64,000 nt of DNA from Ardenticatenaceae bacterium (GTDB taxonomy: Bacteria > Chloroflexota > Anaerolineae > Promineifilales > Promineifilaceae), in the NCBI GenBank assembly GCA_020634415.1, contig JACKBT010000005.1, positions 1 through 64,000 on the forward strand. Reading direction: 5' to 3'. This document shows, in pieces, positions 19,041-27,105 of this stretch (its first letter is position 1; each line of letters opens with the position of its first letter). Under the pieces are notes generated by a model, which saw nothing but the letters and a program-made list of their open reading frames with translations, searched no databases and was not told where the DNA came from. The position numbers were made by a program, and so were the translations under genes.

Positions 19041-20474
19041 ATGACAACACATTCCCACCATTTCAACCCGTTTGCTGAACGGATGACAGTCGAGAATCTG
19101 CCCTCTATTTTTATTGATACGTTTGCCTTTTATTATGAACAACTTGTGGCGGGTGAGACTGGTTTGATCCGTGAAAGTGATATTCAGCCCGTGACTGATT
19201 TGCCAGATGCTGACCTGCTGCCAGATGAGTATGTGGAGGCAGGGGAGGCGGCATTGGCGAAAACGGCCGTTATCAAACTCAACGGCGGCTTGGGCACAAG
19301 CATGGGCCTGGAACAGGCCAAATCGCTGCTGGTTGTCAAAGACAACCTCACCTTCCTCGACATCATCGCCTGCCAAAGCCTGATGATTGATGTACCCCTC
19401 ATCCTGATGAACAGCTTTGCCACCCGTGATGATTCTTTGGCGTTATTGGAAAAATATCCCGACTTATGGGGCCAATTGCCGCTTGACTTCATTCAGCACA
19501 AAGCCCCCAAAGTTACCCAGTCCGACTTCAGCCCGGTGGCGTGGCCCGATAACCCCGAACTAGAATGGTGTCCGCCAGGGCATGGTGATATTTACACGTC
19601 ACTCATGACCAGCGGTACGCTTGATGCGCTGTTGGCGGCTGGTTATGAATATGCTTTTGTCTCGAATGCCGATAATCTGGGAGCCGTGGTAGATAAGGCA
19701 ATTTTAGGCTATTTTGCTGCTCACAAGCTGCCTTTTATGATGGAAGTGGCTGATCGTACTCAGATGGATCGGAAAGGTGGACATTTGGCGCGTCAGGCAG
19801 ACGGCCGTTTGGTGCTGCGAGAAGTTGCTCAATGCCCCCCAGAAGATTTGAACTCCTTCCAAGACATTTCCCGACACAAATACTTCAACACCAATAATTT
19901 GTGGCTCCACTTGCCCACCCTCAAGCAGGTCATGGTGGAACGTGATTACCGCTTGGGGCTGCCGATGATCCGGAACGCCAAAACAGTTGACCCGCGTGAC
20001 CCCAATTCAACACCAGTTTATCAATTAGAGACGGCAATGGGAACGGCCGTATCCGTTTTCGCTGGTGCCCAGGCCATCCGCGTCCCGCGCTCCCGGTTTG
20101 CCCCCGTGAAACGCACCGAAGATTTGCTGGCCGTCCGCTCCGATGCCTACACACTCACCGAAGACTTCCACATCGTGCCCAGCGCCTATCGTCAGATGCG
20201 TCACTTTGTAGTGACATTAGATGATCGCCACTATAAATTCATCAGCGATTTGGATGCTCGTTTCCCCGAAGGCGCACCTTCTCTTGTCAACTGCACCCGT
20301 TTTGAAGTCAAAGGTAATTTCTACTTCGGTCGTGATGTGGTTTGCAGCGGTGAGGTTCAATTAGTGAACGACAGTGAGGAACCACATTTTGTGGCTGATG
20401 GGGCAATTCTCAGCGACAATTACGCTTTGGGTGATAACGGCCGTCCCGCCATCCTCCACACCCTTCCCCAATAA
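19041..20474 (+). CDS. UTP-glucose-1-phosphate uridylyltransferase (UDPGP family)
   Basis: 477 residues of the eukaryote-like UDPGP family rather than the shorter GalU family. Motifs are KLNGGLGTSMGLEQAKSLL (nucleotide binding), the substrate segment PPGHGDIYTSL and FVSNADNLGAVVD. It makes UDP-glucose from UTP and glucose-1-phosphate, feeding the GalT reaction encoded at 8744 and cell-envelope sugars. It starts at ATG 19041 with AAAGGAG upstream. UDP-N-acetylhexosamine pyrophosphorylase is the main alternative. Confidence 0.88.
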   Translation: MTTHSHHFNPFAERMTVENLPSIFIDTFAFYYEQLVAGETGLIRESDIQPVTDLPDADLLPDEYVEAGEAALAKTAVIKLNGGLGTSMGLEQAKSLLVVKDNLTFLDIIACQSLMIDVPLILMNSFATRDDSLALLEKYPDLWGQLPLDFIQHKAPKVTQSDFSPVAWPDNPELEWCPPGHGDIYTSLMTSGTLDALLAAGYEYAFVSNADNLGAVVDKAILGYFAAHKLPFMMEVADRTQMDRKGGHLARQADGRLVLREVAQCPPEDLNSFQDISRHKYFNTNNLWLHLPTLKQVMVERDYRLGLPMIRNAKTVDPRDPNSTPVYQLETAMGTAVSVFAGAQAIRVPRSRFAPVKRTEDLLAVRSDAYTLTEDFHIVPSAYRQMRHFVVTLDDRHYKFISDLDARFPEGAPSLVNCTRFEVKGNFYFGRDVVCSGEVQLVNDSEEPHFVADGAILSDNYALGDNGRPAILHTLPQ

Positions 20475-20530
20475 TAAAAATTAGGGAGCGACTCACCCTC
20501 CGAGAGGTTCGTTCCAGATGGAACATCTTG

Positions 20531-20622
20531 GTAACTGTTCACCCTCCCGGAGGTTTTCCCTCGAGAGAGCCTCCGTATAAGAAGCCTCCGGGAGGATTTT
20601 TCACTCGAGGGGCTGAATAATT
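20531..20622. repeat. 92-bp CCTCCGGGAGG repeat, copy A
   Basis: A GTAACTGTTCACCCTCCC end, two nested hairpins built on CCTCCGGGAGG and CTCGAG, and a CTGAATAATT end. It is an almost exact inverted copy of 21401-21492. Bases 20475-20530 before it hold a partial related sequence. Confidence 0.88.
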
Positions 20623-20672
20623 ACACATCTTGTACGTATCCTCCCGAAAGATCGCTCACATTAGATAAAATC

Positions 20673-20703
20673 ATGGGGGGTTGTATCCAACACAACCCCC
20701 CAT
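20673..20703. terminator. Strong hairpin, possible terminator of the pyrophosphorylase gene
   Basis: A perfect 12-bp stem, ATGGGGGGTTGT with ACAACCCCCCAT, around a 7-base loop. It lacks a T-run on either side, so termination is only presumed. Confidence 0.5.
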
Positions 20704-20844
20704 GTGTATCTCGCTTATCCTCGGCCAGCCACTCATCCCTCATAATTTAGGTTGTGACCTAATTTTAAGAATTCCCTCAAGTTTTCCTCAGATAGTTATA
20801 GAAAAACCTGTTATAATCATTTCAAATCCACGAGGAGTGCTTAA

Positions 20845-21360
20845 ATGAGTGCAGCTGAAGTAATCTTGACTGTGATGTTCTTCCAGAATGACTGCTGGTT
20901 AATGCAAACAGACCCAGTTTTGTCTTCTCCACAAATGGTGGGTTCATTTTTGTATGACGCACCTACAAAGACCATGCCCCACGATTATCGTCTGACAGGC
21001 AAAGGCGTTACCGGGCCATTAACCTCAGCAACAGGTTGGAAAACAGTGACGATTGATCTGGATAAAACCCAAGTCATCACCAGCATTGATTGGTGGCCTT
21101 ACGAAGTGACCTGGATTCCGACCACCTGGCACGTAGATGTGAGTTTAGATGGGAACAATTTTGAACGTGCCCTGGCGGTTGATCAATTCCAAACCAACCT
21201 CTCCACAGGATACCTCATCAACGCACCCTGGCGGCAGGGTAAAGGTGATACCGGTTTGCTGCCATTACAGTCCCGCTATCTGCGCTTCGCTTTCGATGAA
21301 ACTGCCTATGAGCGTTGCCCAGGCGAGTGGGCCGTGGAACTCAAGCTAAAATCCTGTTAG
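20845..21360 (+). CDS. Discoidin (F5/8 type C)-like domain protein, tentative
   Basis: 171 residues, mostly one beta-rich domain. The order GWKTVTIDLDKTQVITSIDWWPY, WHVDVSLDGNNFERAL and SRYLRFAF resembles the jelly-roll of discoidin domains, which bind sugars or lipids. There is no clear signal peptide. It has a TATAAT at 20812-20817 and a GAGGAG ribosome site. It is flanked by inverted 92-bp repeats (20531-20622 and 21401-21492), so the cassette may have moved as a unit. Confidence 0.6.
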   Translation: MSAAEVILTVMFFQNDCWLMQTDPVLSSPQMVGSFLYDAPTKTMPHDYRLTGKGVTGPLTSATGWKTVTIDLDKTQVITSIDWWPYEVTWIPTTWHVDVSLDGNNFERALAVDQFQTNLSTGYLINAPWRQGKGDTGLLPLQSRYLRFAFDETAYERCPGEWAVELKLKSC

Positions 21361-21400
21361 GGGGCACTCCCAAAATCTTGTGGAGATGAAGACTGGAGGT

Positions 21401-21492
21401 AATTATTCAGTCCCTCGAGTGAAAAATCCTCCCGGAGGTTTCTTTTGCGGAGGCTCTCTCGAGGGAAAACCTCCGGGAGGGTGAACAGTTAC
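21401..21492. repeat. 92-bp CCTCCGGGAGG repeat, copy B (inverted)
   Basis: Reverse complement of copy A at 20531-20622 with only a few differences. A shorter relative in the same orientation is at 48431-48512, and a degraded piece at 29521-29585. Confidence 0.88.
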
Positions 21493-21543
21493 GACTGGAG
21501 GTGATTAAATCTCCAATCTCCTTTAAGCCACATAAGCCAGCGA

Positions 21544-22536
21544 CTAAGCTTTCCCTAAAACGGCCGCTAACAAAGCCATCCGAATATACATCCCATTCTG
21601 CACCTGACGAAAATAGGCCGCTCGAGGATCATGATCCACTGCGTAGTGAATTTCACCCACACGGGGCAGCGGGTGCATCACCACCATCTTCTGCTTCGCC
21701 TTCTTCATCAACTCCGGTGTAATCTCATAGAAGTTCTTCACTTCTTCATATTGCGCCAGGTCAGAAAACCGCTCTTTTTGCACCCGTGTCACATACAGCA
21801 CATCTGCATTTTCAATCACATCAGCTACATCATGCGTCTCACGCACCGGCTTGCCCGCATCAATCACCTGATTCATGATATTCAGCGGCAGGCGCAAACT
21901 TTCTGGCGACACAAAGCGCAGACTGACATCATATTGCAGCAGCAGCTTGGTAAGGGAATGGACAGTACGGCCGTAACGCAAATCGCCCACCATCGCCACC
22001 TTCAAGCCATCCACCTGCCCCAACTCCTCCCGAATGGTAAACAAGTCCAGCAAAGCCTGCGTGGGATGTTCACCCGTGCCATCACCGGCATTAATGACAG
22101 GCACACTGGCATAATCAGCCGCCAACTGTGCCGACCCAATTTCAGGATGGCGCAGAACAATCACATCGGCATACTGTTCCAACACGCGCATCGTGTCGGC
22201 CAGTGTCTCGCCCTTGCTCACGGAACTAAACTGCACACCCTGCGTAATCGGAATCACACTGCCGCCCAGCCGCTCCATCGCGGCAATAAACGAGGCACTG
22301 GTACGGGTGCTGGGTTCGTAAAAGATACAGGCTAATACGCGCCCCTTTAACAGGTCGGCCCCGCCCACAACTTTTACCATGTCTCGCATCTCCCGCGCAC
22401 GGGTAAAAATATACTCTAACTTGTCTATATCAAATTGGGAAACAGAGAGGATGTCCATGCCCGTAAAGCCATTGCCCCGCGCCTGGCCATTTGCCATCTC
22501 GTCTAGATTAAATAGGGGTTCCAAAATCTTGTCCAT
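21544..22536 (-). CDS. pyrB: Aspartate carbamoyltransferase catalytic chain
   Basis: 330 residues. The carbamoyl-phosphate motif STRTSASF, the [12 protein letters not shown] segment and the aspartate-binding HPLPRVGEI are all present. It condenses aspartate with carbamoyl phosphate in pyrimidine synthesis. It follows dihydroorotase on the same strand after 85 bp that include a short inverted repeat, and begins with ATG behind AAGGAG. No pyrI regulatory-chain gene is nearby, so the trimer probably acts unregulated. Confidence 0.96.
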   Translation of the reverse strand: MDKILEPLFNLDEMANGQARGNGFTGMDILSVSQFDIDKLEYIFTRAREMRDMVKVVGGADLLKGRVLACIFYEPSTRTSASFIAAMERLGGSVIPITQGVQFSSVSKGETLADTMRVLEQYADVIVLRHPEIGSAQLAADYASVPVINAGDGTGEHPTQALLDLFTIREELGQVDGLKVAMVGDLRYGRTVHSLTKLLLQYDVSLRFVSPESLRLPLNIMNQVIDAGKPVRETHDVADVIENADVLYVTRVQKERFSDLAQYEEVKNFYEITPELMKKAKQKMVVMHPLPRVGEIHYAVDHDPRAAYFRQVQNGMYIRMALLAAVLGKA

Positions 22537-22621
22537 TTTATACTCTCCTTCAAATAGGTGTCATATGCCACATGTCAGGTGGCAGGCTTTACTTGCTGCT
22601 GCCACCTGACACCTGCTACTT

Positions 22622-23677
22622 TTATACTAAAACCGTGCCGCTGCCGGGTTCTGCCAGGATACGGCCGTTTTCCACCACCACCTCTCCCTTCAACACAACC
22701 TGCTTCACTCGCCCCACCACCTCCATACCGACGAAAGGTGTCCAGCCACACTTCGTTTGCAGCCCCTCATTGCGAATGACATAAGGCGTCATCTCCACCA
22801 CTACTTTCGTATCGGGCGGTTCTGCCAGACCATAGATGCGGCGCGGATTGGAGGCCATCAGTTGGATGAGGCGGTCGAGGGTGAGGCGGTTTTGGGCAAC
22901 GGCCGTTAACATCAAAGCCAACGACGTCTCCAACCCCGGCACACCCGGCGGCACCTTGTCCGAGGACTTCTCCGCCAGCGTATGCGGCGCATGATCCGTC
23001 GCCACACAATCAATCGTCTCCCCCAAATGCTCCCACAGCGCATCCACATCCGACGGCATCCCCAGCACTGGCCGCATATCGCCCAACGCCCCCAACCGTA
23101 CCGCATCCGCCTGCGTCAAGTAAAGATGGTGCGGAGCCACCTCGCACGTCACCGGCAGCCCATGCTGCTTAGCCGTAGCAATCAGCTCAATCTCCTCGCG
23201 GCGGCTAATATGGCAAAAATGCACCGGCCGATCAAAGGCCGTCGCCAGCCCCAGCCCCACCGCCACACTCTGCTTCTCCGCGTGCATAGCAATCATCTTC
23301 TCTCGCGGCCAATCTCGGAAACAGGCCATCAACGTCGGCACATCCTCCACCCGCAGCGGCCCAAACGTATCATTCAAATAAATCTTCAACGCCACCGCTT
23401 GTTCCGCCAAAGCCGGCAAATGCGCCGTATACTCTGGACTGGCCCCGGCAAACAGCCCCAGCTCACAGCGGGTATCAGCCCGTGCCTGCTCAAACGTAGC
23501 CCGCATGACCTCCGGTGTTGCCAACGGTGGCGAAGTATTGGGCATGGCTAACACTGTTGTAATACCACCCGCCAACGCAGCGGCCGTTCCCGTCCGAAAA
23601 TCCTCTTTATGCTCACCACCAGGAACCCGCAGATGAGTATGCACATCTACCAATCCCGGCAAAATCAATTCATTCAT
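22622..23677 (-). CDS. pyrC: Dihydroorotase
   Basis: 351 residues from ATG 23677, favoured over a GTG 9 bp upstream because GAGAGG is then well spaced. The amidohydrolase metal motif is DVHTHLRVPG, followed by a short metal-bridging segment and the C-terminal ATDHAPHT with catalytic Asp. It belongs to the class I dihydroorotases. It cyclises carbamoyl-aspartate, the step after PyrB, and leads the pyrC-pyrB unit. Confidence 0.93.
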   Translation of the reverse strand: MNELILPGLVDVHTHLRVPGGEHKEDFRTGTAAALAGGITTVLAMPNTSPPLATPEVMRATFEQARADTRCELGLFAGASPEYTAHLPALAEQAVALKIYLNDTFGPLRVEDVPTLMACFRDWPREKMIAMHAEKQSVAVGLGLATAFDRPVHFCHISRREEIELIATAKQHGLPVTCEVAPHHLYLTQADAVRLGALGDMRPVLGMPSDVDALWEHLGETIDCVATDHAPHTLAEKSSDKVPPGVPGLETSLALMLTAVAQNRLTLDRLIQLMASNPRRIYGLAEPPDTKVVVEMTPYVIRNEGLQTKCGWTPFVGMEVVGRVKQVVLKGEVVVENGRILAEPGSGTVLV

Positions 23678-23701
23678 CCTGTTCACCTCTCATACAAATG
23701 C

Positions 23702-23733
23702 CAAAAAAAAGCCCGATCCAAAAGGTCGGGCTT
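23702..23733 (-). terminator. Intrinsic terminator in the pyrC leader, possible attenuator
   Basis: On the minus strand AAAGCCCGACC, a CTTTT-type loop and GGTCGGGC's partner (GATCGGGCTTT) are followed by eight Ts. It ends 25 bp before the dihydroorotase start codon, inside the leader of the pyr unit rather than after a gene. Confidence 0.75.
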
Positions 23734-23872
23734 TCATCCATAACAATAATCTATAAATCGGTCACGCATCTCTGCGCCCTGAAAAGTTTTTCCGATAAGA
23801 TAGGGCATAATTCTCTCCACTGCCAAAATTACCGGGATGTGATGGTAACACGACAGCCGTATTCTGCCCAAT

Positions 23873-23905
23873 AAAAAAGGGCATTCATTTTTATTGAATG
23901 CCCTT
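23873..23905 (-). terminator. Intrinsic terminator of the HNH gene
   Basis: An 11-bp perfect stem (AAGGGCATTCA with TGAATGCCCTT), a 7-base loop and six Ts on the minus strand, 10 bp after the HNH stop codon. Confidence 0.9.
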
Positions 23906-23914
23906 CTAAGCGTC

Positions 23915-24442
23915 TCAAAATCTCAAATATACCTTCCAGGCTTCCGGCACTTCACCAGAGGCTACCAAGTAATCCACACGCGGCATCTTGGGCTCCCAGC
24001 GCATAGGCATACCCGCTTCATGCGGAGTGCGATTGCCCTTACGATGGTTACAGACGGGACAGGCACAAGCTGTATTACCCCAGGTGTTCTTGCCGCCCCG
24101 ACTCACAGGAATGATGTGATCAATCGTGAAGTCATGGCGATTGAGCGGAGTACTTCGTTGAATCTCCCCGACCTTGATACCACAGTAGATACAGGTGAAA
24201 TCGTCGCGGCGCAGCACACCCATCCGGCTCCAACGTGCCCCTCGGCGTGGCACATTGATATAACGGCGCAGGCGAATGACCGTTGGAATCTCGACAGATG
24301 CTGAAGTACCTTGAACTGCAATCTTTTCATCCGTCGCGGCATCTACACGCCCGCGCAATAACAGCGACATCGCCCGTCGCTTGGGAATGACTGATAACGG
24401 CTCGTAGCTGGCATTCAACAGCAATACAGCAGCAGTGCTCAT
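23915..24442 (-). CDS. HNH endonuclease
   Basis: 175 residues from ATG 24442, chosen for its AGGAGA ribosome site. The C-terminal half is a complete HNH nuclease: CIYCG and CPVCN zinc cysteine pairs, with DFTIDHIIPVSRGGKNTWGN (catalytic His-Asn) between them. The N-terminal half (VLLLNASYEPLSVIP, RRAMSLLLRGRVDA) is the conserved lead of a widespread HNH family of unknown target. It lies next to the Ro60 gene, upstream of which the tRNA array begins; a functional link is possible but unproven. Confidence 0.88.
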   Translation of the reverse strand: MSTAAVLLLNASYEPLSVIPKRRAMSLLLRGRVDAATDEKIAVQGTSASVEIPTVIRLRRYINVPRRGARWSRMGVLRRDDFTCIYCGIKVGEIQRSTPLNRHDFTIDHIIPVSRGGKNTWGNTACACPVCNHRKGNRTPHEAGMPMRWEPKMPRVDYLVASGEVPEAWKVYLRF

Positions 24443-24607
24443 CTGTGTTTCTCCTGTCAAGGTGACATGCTGTTAGTGGCTCAATACAAGGGTTTTCCAA
24501 CTACCACGCATGTCTGTAAGTACAACATTACTTACCATAATCCACGAAAATATACCACATTTGCGACCAAATGCGCCAATATTTAACAAAAAGATAACAA
24601 ATAATCG

Positions 24608-24640
24608 AGGTGACAGACACATTACAAGTGCCTGTCACCT
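24608..24640 (-). terminator. Hairpin after the Ro60 gene
   Basis: Arms AGGTGACAG and CTGTCACCT, extended by CAC/GTG, lie just after the Ro60 stop codon. There is no strong T-run. Confidence 0.4.
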
Positions 24641-24645
24641 GTAGA

Positions 24646-26259
24646 TCATGCTCCAATAAAATCTGCCATTAACTGCGGCGCAGCCGTATCAAAACCAACT
24701 ACATCCAACATACCGCCATCGTTGGGGTCGGCAATGGTGAAGCCGTTTGAGACCATACCTACCACCACCAACTTGGCCGCAATGCCCATCTTCTGACGGT
24801 ACTCTTGCAGTGCCTGTGCCGGGTGCATGTGTCGGCCAGCCCAGGTTTCTGAGTCGGTGTAGATGACGAAGGCATCAGCCGCTACGCGGTTCTGTAATGC
24901 CCAGATCATGGGCAGCGCACAGTCGGTGCCGCCGAAGGGGATGCCAGCGGTGGCCTTTAGCACATCGTCCAGGCGCATACGCGGTGAGATGTTCAGGCGT
25001 ACCATCTTGTCGGCGAAGGCAACGACCCCGAACTGTGGTTCCACACGGGCTGTGACCAGAGCCATTGCGGCTGAGGCCACCCGTGGGGTCAGGCCGGGAA
25101 TGTTGGCGACCATACCCCATCCCATGGAGCCTGAAACGTCCAACGCCAGCAGGATGCGCTTACCCGTTGGCTGTACGTTGCGGAAGGCCAGGTAGAAGGC
25201 TGTGTCTAGGGCATCGAGAACGGCCGTTACCGGTTCCCAGCGCAGTTGACCACGCACACCATGACCCTGTTCGTAAGTCTTCATCGCAGCCAACACCGCA
25301 ATCGGGTGGATACGCGCACGACGCAGCGCGTCAGCATCCGTGATGCGGTCTGCCACCAACCGCGCCTCAGCGCTCATGGGTTGGATGGTGCCGTTGGCCG
25401 TCATCCGCGCCAGGTTGCGCAGCAAGGCTGTCATCGGCAGCCGCGGCAGCAAGGTGCGCCATACATTGGCAGAGGCCAGCCACTCAGTGGGGATTGTTTC
25501 CCAGGGCAGATTGAACTCGGTGATGAGTTCAATGATTGCCTGCTCGTCGGTGGCTTGCTTGGCCTTTTCAAAGGCCCAAATCAGACGCAGGGCATCGCCA
25601 TCAGGCACATCTTCAGTTGGGTCAGCGGTAATCGCTTCAGCCCCCTGGGTGATCCAGTTAAAGATGGTGTTGCGGGCTGTGCCATCTGCTTGCGGATGAG
25701 CCAAACGTAGTGCGTCTCGATGGCTCCAGCCATCGCGCTGCTGGTACTTCACCGCCTGGTAGGCCAGACGGTCAACCGGCATGGCTGTGTACCAGTTGGC
25801 GACACCCCGGCGCAGACCACGACCCCAGCCCCGAAAACCTTCGACGAACTGTAGGAAGTGGAACAGGTGTGTGCCAATGCGAGCCACGCGAGGCAGAGCT
25901 TCGAGGGCCGCACGACGTGTAGCCTCATCACCCAAACCGGCGCAGATAGCCAGGACGAATAGGGCTGGATCGTTGTTAGGCGCACGGCCGTTTTCGCTGA
26001 TTTCTATAACGCGGTTGACAACAAGACGGCCGTCTGCCTGCACACAACGCAGCACGGCTTCCGCATTTTCCACCGTCAACTGGCGCGGCTGAATGTAATA
26101 AGTGCCACCTTCAGAACCCAGCACCAGGAACCGTTCCAGGCGTGTCCAGTCGTTCACCGCCCAGGTGAAGCCACCAGCACTGTTCGGCACTTGGTTGCTG
26201 CCCGGAATAGGCTGATTCTGTGCAGTCTTACGTGTTGAAAAATAGTGTCGCAGTGTCAT
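24646..26259 (-). CDS. rsr: Ro60-like TROVE-domain RNA-binding protein (Rsr)
   Basis: 537 residues, close to the family length. Residues about 15-330 are the HEAT-like TROVE ring (FLVLGSEGGTYYI, LRRGVANWYTAMPVDRLAYQAVKY, the GWSHRDALRLAHP block). Residues about 365-537 are a von Willebrand A domain with the MIDAS motif DVSGSMG. Ro60 binds Y RNAs on its outer surface and misfolded RNA ends in its ring, and works with exonucleases in RNA quality control. It has AAGGAGG before the ATG. Directly upstream lie Y-RNA-like elements and the tRNA array, all on the same strand. Confidence 0.95.
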   Translation of the reverse strand: MTLRHYFSTRKTAQNQPIPGSNQVPNSAGGFTWAVNDWTRLERFLVLGSEGGTYYIQPRQLTVENAEAVLRCVQADGRLVVNRVIEISENGRAPNNDPALFVLAICAGLGDEATRRAALEALPRVARIGTHLFHFLQFVEGFRGWGRGLRRGVANWYTAMPVDRLAYQAVKYQQRDGWSHRDALRLAHPQADGTARNTIFNWITQGAEAITADPTEDVPDGDALRLIWAFEKAKQATDEQAIIELITEFNLPWETIPTEWLASANVWRTLLPRLPMTALLRNLARMTANGTIQPMSAEARLVADRITDADALRRARIHPIAVLAAMKTYEQGHGVRGQLRWEPVTAVLDALDTAFYLAFRNVQPTGKRILLALDVSGSMGWGMVANIPGLTPRVASAAMALVTARVEPQFGVVAFADKMVRLNISPRMRLDDVLKATAGIPFGGTDCALPMIWALQNRVAADAFVIYTDSETWAGRHMHPAQALQEYRQKMGIAAKLVVVGMVSNGFTIADPNDGGMLDVVGFDTAAPQLMADFIGA

Positions 26260-26311
26260 GTTACACCTCCTTTTGGTATGTAGTAATCGGTTTAGGGTTA
26301 ACCAATCGCAG

Positions 26312-26448
26312 GAAAAACGGGCAAGTTGCCTCTATGGATAAAACCGTGCGTTTTCCATTTCCGCCACAAAAGCTGTTGCCAACCATTGGCAGGACTCGAA
26401 CCTGCATAGCCAGTTGCCAAGATAACCCACAGATGTCGGCCCGTTTTC
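26312..26448 (-). ncRNA. Y RNA of YrlA type (Ro60 ligand with tRNA-like module), Y1
   Basis: Minus strand 5' to 3': GAAAACGGGCCGAC, then TGTGGGTTATC, a T-arm (GCAGG, TTCGAGT, CCTGC), an acceptor-like hairpin closed by a loop (GCAACAG with TTGTGGC, one mismatch), a D-arm-like TGGA/TCCA hairpin, and CAACTTGCCCGTTTTTC pairing back to the start. GGCCGA and GTGGGTTATC match the conserved Ro-binding helix of Y RNAs, human ones included. The order is that of bacterial YrlA RNAs, whose module mimics tRNA. It lies 53 bp upstream of the Ro60 start. Confidence 0.85.
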
Positions 26449-26460
26449 ATTATTAGTGAG

Positions 26461-26521
26461 GCGGGCAAGTTGGTAGCTGTGGGAGTCGGTTCAAAACGAT
26501 AACCCACAACTTCCGGCCCGC
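26461..26521 (-). ncRNA. Minimal Y RNA, Y2
   Basis: A 61-base stem-loop: GCGGGC/GCCCGC, a CGG bulge, AAGTTG/CAACTT, an internal loop (CAGCTAC) and TGGG/CCCA, capped by a 19-base loop. The TTGTGGGTTATC strand and the CCCACAGCTACCAACTTG strand closely match the Ro-binding helix of known Y RNAs. It has no tRNA-like module. Confidence 0.82.
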
Positions 26522-26540
26522 TTTATCAACTGGCAATATA

Positions 26541-26639
26541 GGTGGAGCGGTCGAGAGTCGAACTCGTTGCTAACCAGATAACCATCCACTGTCGGCCCGT
26601 CTAGCGGGCGAGTGGGTGCAGATGGGTGCATTCCGCTCC
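26541..26639 (-). ncRNA. Circularly permuted Y RNA / tRNA-like RNA, Y3
   Basis: The free ends form a perfect 7-bp tRNA-type acceptor (GGAGCGG with CCGCTCC, then ACC). A D-arm-like hairpin (TGCA/TGCA) follows, and a T-arm with TTCGACT loop closes the 3' side. The anticodon arm is replaced by an extended stem: CCCACTCGCCCG, a CTAGA loop and CGGGCCGACAGTGGATGG, which is the Y-RNA Ro-binding helix. Relative to Y1 the parts are the same but the open and closed ends are exchanged. No anticodon is present. Confidence 0.72.
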
Positions 26640-26643
26640 AGAG

Positions 26644-26717
26644 TGCCATCGGCAGGAGTTGAACCTGCAAAACCACGATTTTAAGTCGTGTGCGTATGCC
26701 TGTTCCGCCACGATGGC
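26644..26717 (-). tRNA. tRNA-Leu(UAA) with short variable arm
   Basis: Acceptor GCCATCG/CGATGGC, Leu-type D-arm (GGCGGAACAGG), anticodon loop CTTAAAA, T-arm GCAGG/CCTGC. Bases between anticodon and T stems are only five (GTTTT), whereas bacterial tRNA-Leu normally has a long variable arm. CCA is not encoded. Confidence 0.88.
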
Positions 26718-26720
26718 GCG

Positions 26721-26756
26721 TCACAAGAATGACGTTCTCGTCACAAGAATGACGTT
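26721..26756. repeat. Tandem direct repeat
   Basis: The 16-mer TCACAAGAATGACGTT occurs twice (26721-26736 and 26741-26756), separated by CTCG, between tRNA-Leu and tRNA-Ile. Confidence 0.9.
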
Positions 26757-26757
26757 A

Positions 26758-26830
26758 TAGATGGAGCCGGAATCGAACCGACGACCTCGCGCTTATCAGA
26801 CGCGCACTCTGCCAACTGAGCTATCCATCT
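26758..26830 (-). tRNA. tRNA-Ile(GAU)
   Basis: Acceptor AGATGGA/TCCATCT, anticodon stem CGCGT/GCGCG with loop CTGATAA, T-arm TCGGTTCGATTCCGG type. CCA is not encoded. Confidence 0.95.
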
Positions 26831-26841
26831 ATACAATCACA

Positions 26842-26942
26842 CGCGGGCAAAAATGAGCCTGGATGGTGCTCCGGCATTCGCCGTGCGCTGTTCCCGCAGC
26901 GCGACCTGGGGTGGGTAGGGTAATCCAAATTCTCCGGCCCGC
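26842..26942 (-). ncRNA. Y-RNA-like element, Y4
   Basis: A 101-base hairpin between two tRNA genes. The ends pair (CGCGGGC with GCCCGCG), followed by a CGG bulge, AGAAT/ATTTTT and TGGAT/ATCCA. The GGGCCGG and TTGGATTACC strand is a variant of the Y-RNA helix. The apical region folds into two small hairpins (GCGCTG/CAGCGC and CGGC/GCCG) and shows no T-arm. Confidence 0.65.
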
Positions 26943-26945
26943 GTA

Positions 26946-27019
26946 GGGTGACTGGTGGGGATCGAACCCACGACCTTCCGGGCCACAACCGGACGCTCTG
27001 CCGACTGAGCTACAGCCAC
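26946..27019 (-). tRNA. tRNA-His(GUG)
   Basis: Includes the extra 5' G opposite C73, the hallmark of tRNA-His. Acceptor GTGGCTG/CAGTCAC, anticodon stem TCCGG/CCGGA with loop TTGTGGC, T-loop TTCGATC. Confidence 0.95.
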
Positions 27020-27027
27020 CATAAATA

Positions 27028-27099
27028 GCTGGGAGGGATGGACTCGAACCACCACTGCCTGGTTCAAAGCCAGGTGTCCTGCCTTTAGACGACCTCCCA
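27028..27099 (-). tRNA. tRNA-Gln(UUG)
   Basis: Acceptor TGGGAGG/CCTCCCA with G discriminator, anticodon stem CCTGG/CCAGG and loop CTTTGAA. CCA is not encoded. Confidence 0.94.
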
Positions 27100-27105
27100 A
27101 AGATG

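Noticed and set aside
20673..20703. A confident rho-independent terminator
   Set aside because: The stem is perfect but neither side has a T-run, so it is listed only as a possible terminator.
26541..26639. Reading this element as an ordinary degraded tRNA
   Set aside because: Acceptor and T-arm are intact, and the central part is a well-paired stem with the Ro-binding sequence rather than random decay.
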